DNA from: SELP01 sp035969385
GTDB lineage: Bacteria; Pseudomonadota; Alphaproteobacteria; Rhodobacterales; Rhodobacteraceae
NCBI RefSeq assembly: GCF_035969385.1
Contig: NZ_JAYKKJ010000002.1
Coordinates: 124,001 to 188,000, forward strand
Length of the DNA stretch: 64,000 bases
Reading direction: 5' to 3'
Shown: positions 50,082 through 58,063 of the stretch, one piece after another
How positions within the stretch are numbered: the first letter of the stretch is position 1
Layout: the number at the start of each line of letters is the position of its first letter
The notes under the pieces: generated by a model
Databases searched by the model: none
The model's input: the letters and a program-made list of their open reading frames with translations, nothing else
What the model was told of the DNA's origin: nothing
Translations under genes and position numbers: made by a program

Positions 50082-50633
50082 ATGGATACAGACCAACTGG
50101 ATCTGGGCGATGATACGTCCCTTCTTCTTGTGGACGATGACGAGGCGTTCCTGAAACGTCTGGCCCGCGCCATGGAAAAGCGTGGATTTTCCGTGGAAAC
50201 TGCCGGGTCCGTCGCTGCGGGAAAGGCGATTTCAACCGCCCGCCCACCCGCCTATGCGGTCGTCGATCTGCGGCTTGAGGACGGCAACGGGCTCGATGTC
50301 GTGGAAACCCTGCGTGAAAAACGGCCCGATGCCCGGATCGTGGTGCTGACCGGATATGGCGCGATTGCGACGGCTGTTGCCGCGGTGAAGATCGGCGCGA
50401 CCGATTACCTGTCCAAGCCCGCCGACGCGAATGATGTGATCCATGCCCTGCTGGCGAACGGTGATGAGCTGCCGCCGCCGCCGGAAAACCCGATGAGCGC
50501 CGACCGTGTGCGGTGGGAGCATATCCAGCGGGTTTATGAATTGTGCGACCGCAACGTCAGCGAAACCGCCCGGCGGCTGAACATGCACCGCCGGACCTTG
50601 CAGCGCATTCTGGCCAAGCGCAGCCCGCGCTAG
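50082..50633 (+). CDS. regA: response regulator RegA/PrrA
   Basis: The 183-residue regulator has a receiver domain with the acidic pair in LLLVDDDEAFLKRL, the phosphorylation aspartate in VVDLRLEDGNG, and the conserved lysine in YLSKPAD. A proline-rich linker (PPPPEN) follows. A short Fis-type helix-turn-helix (RNVSETARRLNMHRRTLQRIL) completes the protein. This compact form, with RegB and SenC adjacent, identifies RegA. It is transcribed after senC with a 61-bp gap. The 3' end overlaps a convergent acetyltransferase gene by 4 bp. Confidence 0.97.
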   Translation: MDTDQLDLGDDTSLLLVDDDEAFLKRLARAMEKRGFSVETAGSVAAGKAISTARPPAYAVVDLRLEDGNGLDVVETLREKRPDARIVVLTGYGAIATAVAAVKIGATDYLSKPADANDVIHALLANGDELPPPPENPMSADRVRWEHIQRVYELCDRNVSETARRLNMHRRTLQRILAKRSPR

Positions 50634-51106
50634 GGCCGATAGGCCTTGGATATGGTTTCCGTTCCTTCTGCGTGGTCGACAAATCCCATCCTTGAATAAT
50701 AGGTCAGCCCGGCCCGGTTGTAGCGCCGAATGGTTGCGTCGATTGCGGCGACTCCGACCTGCCTGGCCATTCGGCGGGTTTCGTCGAAAAGCGCCGCGCC
50801 AATGCCCTGCCCCTGTGCATCCTTGCTGACGAAGCTGGCGATCACGGCCCAGTCGTCGGGCAACTTGCCCGCGCCCGTCCAATCTGGGTCAGCCCACTCA
50901 AGCGCCTGAAACCCTAGCGGCACGTCGTCCGACAGGGCAACGGCGCAGGAAATGGACCTTTGTGGCGCAATGTAGTGGCGGATCATCCGGTCTGGCGTGA
51001 AGGGTGTCTTGTGGGCGGTGGTGCCCCCGGCGGCAATCAGCGGGTTGATGATGTCGCACAGGTCCGGGGCGTCAGCGATGACCGCTTGTCGGATCAGGAT
51101 AGGCAT
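50630..51106 (-). CDS. GNAT family N-acetyltransferase
   Basis: The 158-residue protein starts ILIRQAVIADAPDLCDIIN, a typical GNAT beginning. Its acetyl-CoA loop is GQGIGAALFDETRRMA and motif B is YNRAGLTYYSRMGF. The pattern resembles the phosphinothricin acetyltransferase-like branch, but the acceptor is unknown. The ATG shares one base with the stop of the upstream HD-domain gene (51106), so these are coupled. It converges on regA with a 4-bp overlap. Confidence 0.85.
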   Translation of the reverse strand: MPILIRQAVIADAPDLCDIINPLIAAGGTTAHKTPFTPDRMIRHYIAPQRSISCAVALSDDVPLGFQALEWADPDWTGAGKLPDDWAVIASFVSKDAQGQGIGAALFDETRRMARQVGVAAIDATIRRYNRAGLTYYSRMGFVDHAEGTETISKAYRP

Positions 51107-51696
51107 CAGAGCTGCCGCAACAGAGTGTTGTGCCGCGCGGTGTAGTCGGCACGCACCTCGACCGGCGGGCGCAGGCGGATTTGCAGCGATTGGGCCATGT
51201 CAGGGTCTATTTTTCCAAAGAACCTGTTCGACTCTTCGACCGAAAACCCGGCGATCTGGGTCGCCTCCAGCCAGGCGCTGATCTTGTCGGCTCGCTTGAT
51301 CTGTTTCTTGACCTGAACCGGGATCTGGGCCGGCAGGCCGAACCGGATGTGGATAGCGGCGGTCAGGCGAAGGTCCAGCTCTCCATAGCCTGGACCAACG
51401 GCGGCCTTCACCGGGCTGATCATATCGCCGATCACGTATTCGGGCGCATCGTGCAGCAGGGCGGCCAGACGCCATTTTGCGGGGGCGGCAGGGTATAGGC
51501 GGGCGTAGATCTCTTCGACCAGAAGGGAATGTTCTGCCACCGAATAGGCATAATCACCCTTCGTCTGGCCATTCCAGCGCGCAACGAAGGCCAGCCCATG
51601 GGCGATATCCTCGATCTCGATATCCATCGGGGTCGGGTCCAGCAGGTCCAGCCTGCGACCCGACAGCATCCTTTGCCACGCACGCGGTTGTTTCAT
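51106..51696 (-). CDS. HD-domain hydrolase
   Basis: The 196-residue protein carries an HD metal-dependent phosphohydrolase domain: histidine in YSVAEHSLLVEEI, the HD pair in LAALLHDAPEYVIGD, and a later aspartate in IKRADKISAW. This pattern is like YfbR-type 5'-deoxynucleotidases, but the substrate is not certain. The start is the ATG at 51696 with GGGGG 5 bp upstream. It diverges from ahcY across 108 bp and is coupled to a GNAT gene downstream. Confidence 0.85.
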   Translation of the reverse strand: MKQPRAWQRMLSGRRLDLLDPTPMDIEIEDIAHGLAFVARWNGQTKGDYAYSVAEHSLLVEEIYARLYPAAPAKWRLAALLHDAPEYVIGDMISPVKAAVGPGYGELDLRLTAAIHIRFGLPAQIPVQVKKQIKRADKISAWLEATQIAGFSVEESNRFFGKIDPDMAQSLQIRLRPPVEVRADYTARHNTLLRQL

Positions 51697-51804
51697 TTTT
51701 GCCCCCATTCTTCGGGCCGCCAACCTACGCCCGGGGTGCGGACGTTGTCGAGATGGGATGCCAGTGCTATCTGACCCTCAAACCGAAGTGAAGGAGTTTG
51801 GCCA

Positions 51805-53193
51805 ATGGCCGAGGATTACGTCGTCAAGGATATCTCGCTGGCCGAGTTTGGCCGCAAGGAACTGAACATCGCCGAAACAGAAATGCCGGGCCTGATGGCC
51901 TGCCGCGAAGAGTTTGGCGACAGCAAACCGCTGAATGGCGCGCGCATCGTCGGGTCGTTGCACATGACCATCCAGACGGCTGTTCTGATCGAAACGCTGG
52001 TGGCGCTGGGCGCCGATGTGCGCTGGGCATCCTGCAACATCTTCTCGACGCAGGACCACGCCGCGGCGGCGATTGCGGCGGCGGGCGTGCCCGTTTTTGC
52101 GGTGAAGGGCCAGACGTTGGAGGAGCATTGGGACTATCTGGACAAGTCGTTCATGTTCCCCGAGGGCGCGAACATGATCCTGGACGATGGCGGCGATGCG
52201 ACGCTTTACGTTCTTCTGGGCGCGCGGATGGAAGCAGGCGAAGACGTGCTTGCCGTGCCAGCATCGGAAGAAGAGGCCGTAATCAAGGCCCAGATCCAGA
52301 AGCGGATGAAGGAAAGCCCCGGCTGGTTCGCCAAGACCAAGGCAGCGATCAAGGGCGTGTCCGAGGAAACCACCACCGGCGTTCACCGCCTGTATGACCT
52401 GCACAAGAAGGGCCAGCTTCCCTTCCCGGCGATCAACGTGAACGACAGTGTGACCAAGTCGAAGTTCGACAACAAATATGGCTGCAAGGAAAGCCTTGTC
52501 GACGGCATCCGCCGCGCCACGGACACGATGATGGCCGGCAAGGTCGCGGTGGTTTGTGGCTATGGCGATGTGGGCAAGGGATCGGCCGCCAGCCTGCGCG
52601 GCGCGGGTGCCCGCGTGAAGGTGACCGAAGTGGACCCGATCTGCGCGCTTCAGGCCGCGATGGACGGATTCGAGGTTGTCCTGCTGGAAGATGTGGTCGA
52701 CAGCGCCGATATCTTCATCACTACCACCGGCAACAAGGATGTGATCCGCATCGAGCATATGCGCGAGATGAAGGACATGGCCATCGTCGGCAACATCGGC
52801 CATTTCGACAATGAAATTCAGGTGGCCAGCCTGCGGAACCACAAGTGGACCAACATCAAGGATCAGGTGGATATGATCGAGATGCCCTCGGGCAACCGGA
52901 TCATCCTTCTGTCCGAAGGTCGCCTGCTGAACCTTGGCAACGCCACCGGCCATCCGTCCTTCGTGATGTCGGCCTCGTTCACCAACCAGGTCTTGGCGCA
53001 GATCGAGCTGTGGACCAAGGGCGAGGATTATGCCCCCGGCGTCTACATCCTGCCCAAGCATCTGGATGAAAAGGTGGCCCGCCTTCACCTTGCCCGGATC
53101 GGTGTGAAACTGACCGAGCTGCGGAAGGAACAGGCCGATTATATCGGCGTGACCGTCGAGGGGCCATTCAAGCCCGAGCATTACCGCTACTGA
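51805..53193 (+). CDS. ahcY: adenosylhomocysteinase
   Basis: The 462-residue enzyme hydrolyses S-adenosylhomocysteine to adenosine and homocysteine, clearing the product of methyl transfer. It has SLHMTIQTAVLIETL, the NAD-binding loop VVCGYGDVGKGSAASLRG, the TKSKFDNKYGC segment with catalytic residues, and the C-terminal KPEHYRY that reaches the neighbouring subunit. The ATG at 51805 has GAAGGAG upstream. I looked for an S-adenosylhomocysteine riboswitch in the 108-bp leader and saw none. Its stop shares one base with the following extensin-like gene. Confidence 0.98.
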   Translation: MAEDYVVKDISLAEFGRKELNIAETEMPGLMACREEFGDSKPLNGARIVGSLHMTIQTAVLIETLVALGADVRWASCNIFSTQDHAAAAIAAAGVPVFAVKGQTLEEHWDYLDKSFMFPEGANMILDDGGDATLYVLLGARMEAGEDVLAVPASEEEAVIKAQIQKRMKESPGWFAKTKAAIKGVSEETTTGVHRLYDLHKKGQLPFPAINVNDSVTKSKFDNKYGCKESLVDGIRRATDTMMAGKVAVVCGYGDVGKGSAASLRGAGARVKVTEVDPICALQAAMDGFEVVLLEDVVDSADIFITTTGNKDVIRIEHMREMKDMAIVGNIGHFDNEIQVASLRNHKWTNIKDQVDMIEMPSGNRIILLSEGRLLNLGNATGHPSFVMSASFTNQVLAQIELWTKGEDYAPGVYILPKHLDEKVARLHLARIGVKLTELRKEQADYIGVTVEGPFKPEHYRY

Positions 53194-53933
53194 TGGGTCA
53201 GCCGGACCCGACACATCCACGCCGCCCAGCATTGCGCTGGGCGGCGTTCTTATTTTGCCTGATCGGTCTTGCCCTTGGGGCCCATCAATTGCTTTTCCAT
53301 CCCAGAACGCCCCTGCCGCCGGAATGGAATCCCACTTTTCCGCTGCGGGTTGCTGACCCGATTACCCCATTGACCGATTGGAAATTGTCACGCGCGGCCG
53401 CAGACGACGCCATGTGCCTGTCCGCACTGACAGAGGCGGCCCGGGCAGAGCCAATGCCCGATCTTCTGGTTTCGGACGACTGCGGTGTGACCAACCGCGT
53501 TTCGGTTACCGAAGTCGGCAGTGCCCGCATTGACCGGATCGAGACAACCTGCGCAATCGCGCTGCGCATGGCGATGTGGGAACGTCACAGCCTTCGCCCC
53601 GCCGCGCAGCGCCATTTCGGCCAGGACATTGCGGTGATCCGCCAAATCGGCAGCTACAATTGCAGGCGAATGCGGACCAGCGCGGGTGTCGGGCGCCAGA
53701 TGAGCACGCATTCGACCGCGGAGGCGATCGATATCACCGGCTTTGATCTGTCCGACGGGCGGTCCGTTCGTTTGCTGGGCGGCTGGAACGGTGATACCGA
53801 CGAAGCGGCCTTTTTGCGTGATATTCGCGACGGCGCCTGTGACTTCTTTCGAACCACGCTTTCGCCCGACTTCAACGCCCTCCACGCGGACCATTTTCAC
53901 CTGCAATCTCGTGGATGGGGAACCTGCCGCTAG
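53193..53933 (+). CDS. extensin-like family protein
   Basis: The 246-residue protein has an N-terminal signal anchor (residues 14-32, WAAFLFCLIGLALGAHQLLF) and then the extensin-like C-terminal domain. The domain is seen in SYNCRRMRTS, the STHSTAEAIDITGF segment with conserved histidine and aspartate, and the closing LHADHFHLQSRG. The HxxxxxxD and H-x-D-H-x-H patterns resemble zinc-binding D-Ala-D-Ala carboxypeptidase folds, so a cell wall role is possible (inference). The ATG shares one base with the ahcY stop (TGATG). Confidence 0.85.
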   Translation: MGQPDPTHPRRPALRWAAFLFCLIGLALGAHQLLFHPRTPLPPEWNPTFPLRVADPITPLTDWKLSRAAADDAMCLSALTEAARAEPMPDLLVSDDCGVTNRVSVTEVGSARIDRIETTCAIALRMAMWERHSLRPAAQRHFGQDIAVIRQIGSYNCRRMRTSAGVGRQMSTHSTAEAIDITGFDLSDGRSVRLLGGWNGDTDEAAFLRDIRDGACDFFRTTLSPDFNALHADHFHLQSRGWGTCR

Positions 53934-54076
53934 AACAGAAAGCGGTGCGAATGGGCCGAAAATTCCCCCCGGAATATCCTTTACCGCCGGATGTTTCGCG
54001 TCCTAGGGTCGGGCCAGCCGGTTAGCCCGGTATTGGTGAACGGGCCTTTGGCCCATGCAAAGAGTGGGGATTGCTT

Positions 54077-54418
54077 ATGGGCAAGAGAGATGACCTGATC
54101 GCGAAATACGCGGACGACCTGAAGTCCAAATGCGGCATGACGCCGGACATGGACCTGCTGACTAAGGTGACCATCGGCTGCGGCCCGTCGATCTATGACG
54201 CGGATGCCTCGACCGTCGCCGCCTCGCAGCCGAGCGAGCTGGAAACTGTCAAGAAGAACTTCCTGATGAAGAAACTGGGCCTTTCCGACAGCCCGGACCT
54301 GATGGCTGCGATCAAATCCGTTCTGGAAACCTATGGCATGTCCGAACGGAACAAGTATCGCGCTGTGGTCTATTACATGCTGGTAAAGCACTTCGGCAAA
54401 GAAGCCCTCTACCGCTGA
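54077..54418 (+). CDS. DUF2853 family protein
   Basis: The 113-residue protein matches the DUF2853 family: GKRDDLIAKYADDLKSKCG at the start, a central KVTIGCGPSIYDADASTV, and a helical C terminus ending YYMLVKHFGKEALYR. The family is common in marine bacteria and has no assigned function. The preferred start is the ATG at 54077 with GGGGA 6 bp upstream; a TTG at 54071 is the alternative. It stands alone, followed by hairpins. Confidence 0.8.
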   Translation: MGKRDDLIAKYADDLKSKCGMTPDMDLLTKVTIGCGPSIYDADASTVAASQPSELETVKKNFLMKKLGLSDSPDLMAAIKSVLETYGMSERNKYRAVVYYMLVKHFGKEALYR

Positions 54419-54662
54419 GTTTGCCGTAGATCTGGACCTGCGCCCACCGGCCACCGGTGGGCGTCTGCATGTCGAGTTGACTAAAATCCTTCCGGCAATT
54501 CCTTTGCGGAATCGGCGCTGGCTGCGCTAGGCATAAGTCACGGCCAGGACGGCCCGGACCTAGAAATTCAGATCGCGTGTGGTGCGTAGGGAGCACGCGG
54601 GGTGAGAGGGGTCCGGCCGGGGTGGCTGGACCCCTTATTTGTCAAAGAAGGCTTTGCTGCGG
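54419..54662. other. intergenic region with stacked hairpins
   Basis: The 244-bp gap between the DUF2853 gene and the convergent FAD oxidoreductase gene has no supported ORF. It holds a perfect 10-bp stem with a 3-nt loop at 54441-54463 (CGCCCACCGG / CCGGTGGGCG). A second, longer stem lies at 54607-54635 and is followed by TTATTT. Confidence 0.6.
54607..54640 (+). terminator. hairpin followed by T-rich tract
   Basis: An 8-bp outer stem (AGGGGTCC / GGACCCCT) extends with a G-T wobble into three more pairs around a GGGGT loop. It is followed on the plus strand by TATTT. It is the likely terminator for plus-strand transcripts arriving from DUF2853, and could also act on convergent transcription. 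Confidence 0.55.
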
Positions 54663-55961
54663 TCAGGCGAGCGCATCTTGTCCCAACCCCCGAACGCCTT
54701 GCGCCTGTAGGAGGGCAACGACCTTTTTCACGTCCACGTTCTGGATCGCCGTGCCGGACGCGATGGCCAATGCCGCCGCCGTTCCCGCTGCCTGCCCCAT
54801 TCCCATGCATTGCGGCATTCCCCGGACCGAGGCAAAGGCCGTAGCATCCGCCGAAATGATCCGACCCGCGAACATCAGGTTTTCAACATCACGCGGCATA
54901 AGGGACCGAAGCGGGATGGTGTAATATCCGCCCTGCCCGACGATAGCGTCATGGGTCATTGCGTTCGATGTGCGCATCACATCGTCAATCGGGTTGTCGC
55001 AACAGACGATCCCGTCATCGAACCGGGTAGACGCGGCAAGATCCGCCCCGGTGACCCGATAGACCCCTTCAAGTTTGCGCGTTTCACGGACACCGACCGT
55101 TGGGCCAAGGGTTGTCAGATAGGCGTTTTCAAAGCCCGGCACATCGTTGCGCAGGAACGTGGCGAGTTGATGGGCCCGCCGCCGGCCCTCTTGCGTCGCG
55201 CGACTGACGGCGGCCGGGTCGGTTCCGTCCACACCGCGGATCACGACGGAATTGCAAAAGACCGTCCCGGCGTGAAATCCCCGCATCAGGTAAAGCTGGG
55301 CAAGGTCCGGATGCAGCCGACCTTCGGCGATGCCCTTGGCGGCAAATTCGCGGAAGTAAGGGTCCGGGTCGGCAAAGACCCTGTCCCAATCGGCGTTTGC
55401 CATGAAGAAGGACAGGGTGACGCCCATCATCGCCCCGGTTTCATCCCCAAGCGAATAGGGAACACCAGCTTTGGCCGAGATATCGGCGTCGCCCGAACAG
55501 TCGATCACGAAGCGGCAGGAAAACCTGATCGGGCCGCGCCGGTCGCAGGCCTCGATCCCGGCGATCCGTTTGCCAGACATCACCGGGGACAGGGCGAAGG
55601 TGTTCAGGTGCAGATCTACCCCCGCCTCCTCCAGCATGTCGAACATGGTCAGCGTGGCAATGTCGTGGTCGTACTGGATTTCAGGACCAAAGTTTTCCAG
55701 CGCGCAGGGCCGCATTTCAGCAGCGGGCGGTGACATGGCGAAAAGCCGGTCGGCAAGTTCTTCCATGATACCGCCGATGATAACGCCCTTGGGATAGGCT
55801 GCGCCCCAGGGCATGCCGGGACAAAAGGCCATAACGCCGCCGATCTTGCTGGTTCCTTCCAGAAGCCGGACAGACAATCCCTGCCGTGCGGCGGCGATGG
55901 CCGCGCCAAATCCAGCAGTGCCGCCGCCGACCACAACGACATCTGTTTCGATTTCAGTCAT
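54663..55961 (-). CDS. FAD-dependent oxidoreductase
   Basis: The 432-residue protein starts with the FAD dinucleotide-binding loop VVVVGGGTAGFGAAIAAARQG and ARQGLSVRLLE. Further flavoprotein features are VIDCSGDADISAKAG in the middle and NLMFAGRIISADATAFASVR near the end. This pattern fits the FAD_oxidored family (fumarate reductase/BluB-like superfamily), several members of which act on small metabolites, but the substrate is unknown. The start is the ATG at 55961. A DUF1761 membrane protein lies 12 bp upstream on the same strand, so they are likely cotranscribed. Confidence 0.82.
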   Translation of the reverse strand: MTEIETDVVVVGGGTAGFGAAIAAARQGLSVRLLEGTSKIGGVMAFCPGMPWGAAYPKGVIIGGIMEELADRLFAMSPPAAEMRPCALENFGPEIQYDHDIATLTMFDMLEEAGVDLHLNTFALSPVMSGKRIAGIEACDRRGPIRFSCRFVIDCSGDADISAKAGVPYSLGDETGAMMGVTLSFFMANADWDRVFADPDPYFREFAAKGIAEGRLHPDLAQLYLMRGFHAGTVFCNSVVIRGVDGTDPAAVSRATQEGRRRAHQLATFLRNDVPGFENAYLTTLGPTVGVRETRKLEGVYRVTGADLAASTRFDDGIVCCDNPIDDVMRTSNAMTHDAIVGQGGYYTIPLRSLMPRDVENLMFAGRIISADATAFASVRGMPQCMGMGQAAGTAAALAIASGTAIQNVDVKKVVALLQAQGVRGLGQDALA

Positions 55962-55973
55962 GAAACCCGCCGA

Positions 55974-56366
55974 TCAGAACAGGGTCAGGACCGCCCCGAT
56001 GATCGCGCAGCCAAAGGTGGAATAGCCGCCGTCGATCAAGGTGAGTTTGAAGGGCCGCATACCGTAGGCGTTGTTGATCATCGTCCAGGGCGCGATGAAG
56101 AACAGCCCGATCCCGAGCCCAGCAATCACCCCTTTGCCGACCGTGTTGATATCTGCCATGCCGAAGATATGGCGCATCATGCCGGCGACGATGATCATGC
56201 AGATGGCCGAGAGGATGAAGGGTGTCGCGCTGCCCCCTTTGGGGCGGCCGTTTTCATCACATTCAATCCCTGATGCCTCCAACCATGGCTTCGACAGCGC
56301 CATGTACCAGACAGCCCCAAACACCCAGGATGCCGCCGCGGCGGCCAACACATTGATCAGTTCCAT
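55974..56366 (-). CDS. DUF1761 family membrane protein
   Basis: The 130-residue protein has four predicted membrane helices and the DUF1761 pattern ASWVFGAVWYMALSKPW at the N terminus, with GLGIGLFFIAPWTMINNAYG in the second half. The function of the family is unknown. The start is the ATG at 56366. It directly precedes the FAD oxidoreductase gene and follows the EVE-domain gene after a 40-bp gap on the same strand. Confidence 0.8.
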   Translation of the reverse strand: MELINVLAAAAASWVFGAVWYMALSKPWLEASGIECDENGRPKGGSATPFILSAICMIIVAGMMRHIFGMADINTVGKGVIAGLGIGLFFIAPWTMINNAYGMRPFKLTLIDGGYSTFGCAIIGAVLTLF

Positions 56367-56406
56367 TCGTCCCTCCGAGTTTGTTTTCGGAAGTCTAGGC
56401 CAAGGA

Positions 56407-56826
56407 TCAGGGCTCTGTCTTGCCCAATTCGCAGATCAGCTGCCATTCTGTATCGCTGACCGGCTGCACGGACAGGCGCGAGTTCTTGACCAGGACCATG
56501 TCGGCAAGGCGTGGGTCCGCTTTGATCGTCTGCATCGAGACAGGTTCGACGAAGGGGCGCAGCGCCCGGACATCAACACAGTCCCAACGCGGATCGTCGG
56601 TGCTGCTGTCGGGGTGGGCGGGGGCGATCACCTCGACAATACCGACGATCTCGAGCCCGGACCGGGAATGGTAGAAGAACCCCAAGTCGCCAACGTCCAT
56701 CGCCCGCATATTGTTGCGGGCCTGATAGTTGCGGACCCCGTCCCATTCTTCGCCTGCCGCGCCTTTGGCGACCAGATCGTCCCAGCCGAAAACGTCGGGT
56801 TCGGATTTGAACAGCCACTTGGCCAT
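56407..56826 (-). CDS. EVE domain protein
   Basis: The 139-residue protein starts MAKWLFKSEPDVFGWDDL and contains WDGVRNYQARNNMRAM and GFFYHSR, the hallmark of the EVE/thymocyte nuclear protein 1 family. EVE domains resemble YTH and PUA folds and are proposed to bind modified nucleotides in DNA or RNA. The start is the ATG at 56826, sharing one base with the stop of the YciI-like gene upstream. The longer frame to 56847 was rejected because the family begins at MAKW. Confidence 0.9.
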   Translation of the reverse strand: MAKWLFKSEPDVFGWDDLVAKGAAGEEWDGVRNYQARNNMRAMDVGDLGFFYHSRSGLEIVGIVEVIAPAHPDSSTDDPRWDCVDVRALRPFVEPVSMQTIKADPRLADMVLVKNSRLSVQPVSDTEWQLICELGKTEP

Positions 56827-57098
56827 CAGCCGATCACCTTTTTCCATTCCTGGATACGGACATCCGAAAACAACCCGGCCTTGGCGTAGGGGTCACTGGC
56901 GGCCCAGTCGTGGGCGGCGGCAAGGTCGGCAACATCCAGCACGATCAGGGACCCGCACATGGTGCCCGCGTCGTTCAGGAACGGCCCCGCCATTTCGACA
57001 ACGCCGGTTTCTTCGATATAGGCAAGGTGGGCTGCCCGGTTGTCGAGACGGGTCTGAAGCGCCCCGTCCTTATCCGTCGTCATGATTGCAACACGCAT
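56826..57098 (-). CDS. YciI-like protein
   Basis: The 90-residue protein has the YciI fold: RAAHLAYIEETGVVEMAGPF, then GSLIVLDVADLAAAHDWAASDPYAKAG with the conserved histidine and aspartate. Proteins of this type are small dimers with a putative catalytic His-Asp pair and no established reaction in most cases. It sits 2 bp after gpsA on the same strand and is coupled to the EVE gene. Confidence 0.87.
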   Translation of the reverse strand: MRVAIMTTDKDGALQTRLDNRAAHLAYIEETGVVEMAGPFLNDAGTMCGSLIVLDVADLAAAHDWAASDPYAKAGLFSDVRIQEWKKVIG

Positions 57099-57100
57099 TT

Positions 57101-58063
57101 CTATTCCTCCTTCAATGGCCGGGACAAAAGCTGCCGCAGCGCCTCTTCCACGGTGATGTTTCGGCCAACAAGATCCGCGACGACAAAGCTGATTGGCAGC
57201 TCCAGCCCATCGCGTTTGGCCAATTTAGTGACTGCTATTGCTGTTTTCGCGCCTTCAACCGTGACCGATGGATCAAAGTCTTCGCCGCGACCGATGGACA
57301 GTCCGAACTGGTAGTTGCGCGACAGGTCAGACGTGCAGGTCAAGGCCAGATCTCCCAGACCCGACAAGCCCATCAGCGTTTCAGGCCGGGCGCCGTTCGA
57401 CAGAGCAAGCCGCTGCATCTCGGCAAAACCGCGGGTCAGAAGCGCGGCGCGGGCGCTTTCCCCAAGGCCGGCGCCGATGCAGGCGCCACAGGCAATGGCC
57501 ATGACGTTCTTCAACGCGCCGCCAAGCTCTGACCCGACCACATCGGTTGTTCGGTAGAGCCGGAGGGTGGCTGTCGACAGGGCGGACTGAAGATAGGCCC
57601 CTTCGCTGTCATCGGCACAGGCGAGCGTCAGAGCGGTGGGAAGCCCGCTTGCAATATCCGCCGCAAAGCTCGGGCCTGTCAGGGTTGCAACAACCGCATC
57701 CGGGACAAGCGATTCGATGCTTTGGCTTGGCCCGCGCATCGTTTCGATATCGATGCCCTTGCAACAGGCGACAAGCCGCTTGCCCGCAAGCCAATTCGCG
57801 TTTGCGGCAAGGAACCCGCCGATGGCCTGTGCTGGCATCGCCAGAAGAACCACGTCGCACCCCGCCAGACGGTCGATATCATCGGTTGGGTGTACCGTTC
57901 CGGGAATGGTCTTCCCGGCAAGGCGCGGGCTTTGCCGGGTTTCGCGCATGGTCTGAACTGTGGCCTGGTCCCGCGCCCAAAGAATGACCTGTCGGCCATC
58001 CAGCCCGATTGTTATGGCGAGCGCCGTGCCGAACGCGCCCGCACCCGCGACACCAATCTTCAT
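57101..58063 (-). CDS. gpsA: glycerol-3-phosphate dehydrogenase [NAD(P)+]
   Basis: The 320-residue enzyme reduces dihydroxyacetone phosphate to sn-glycerol-3-phosphate for phospholipid synthesis. The N-terminal GAGAFGTALAI loop binds NAD(P). The catalytic lysine is in ELGGALKNVMAIACG, and a SRNYQFGLSIGRG segment is typical. The start is the ATG at 58063 (MKIGVAGAGAFG), overlapping the tsaD stop by 4 bp; the 51-residue extension of the longer frame lies inside tsaD. Confidence 0.96.
   Translation of the reverse strand: MKIGVAGAGAFGTALAITIGLDGRQVILWARDQATVQTMRETRQSPRLAGKTIPGTVHPTDDIDRLAGCDVVLLAMPAQAIGGFLAANANWLAGKRLVACCKGIDIETMRGPSQSIESLVPDAVVATLTGPSFAADIASGLPTALTLACADDSEGAYLQSALSTATLRLYRTTDVVGSELGGALKNVMAIACGACIGAGLGESARAALLTRGFAEMQRLALSNGARPETLMGLSGLGDLALTCTSDLSRNYQFGLSIGRGEDFDPSVTVEGAKTAIAVTKLAKRDGLELPISFVVADLVGRNITVEEALRQLLSRPLKEE

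Noticed and set aside
51697..51804. Possible S-adenosylhomocysteine riboswitch upstream of ahcY
   Set aside because: The short leader lacks the conserved core and pseudoknot-forming segments I would expect; no convincing fold was found.
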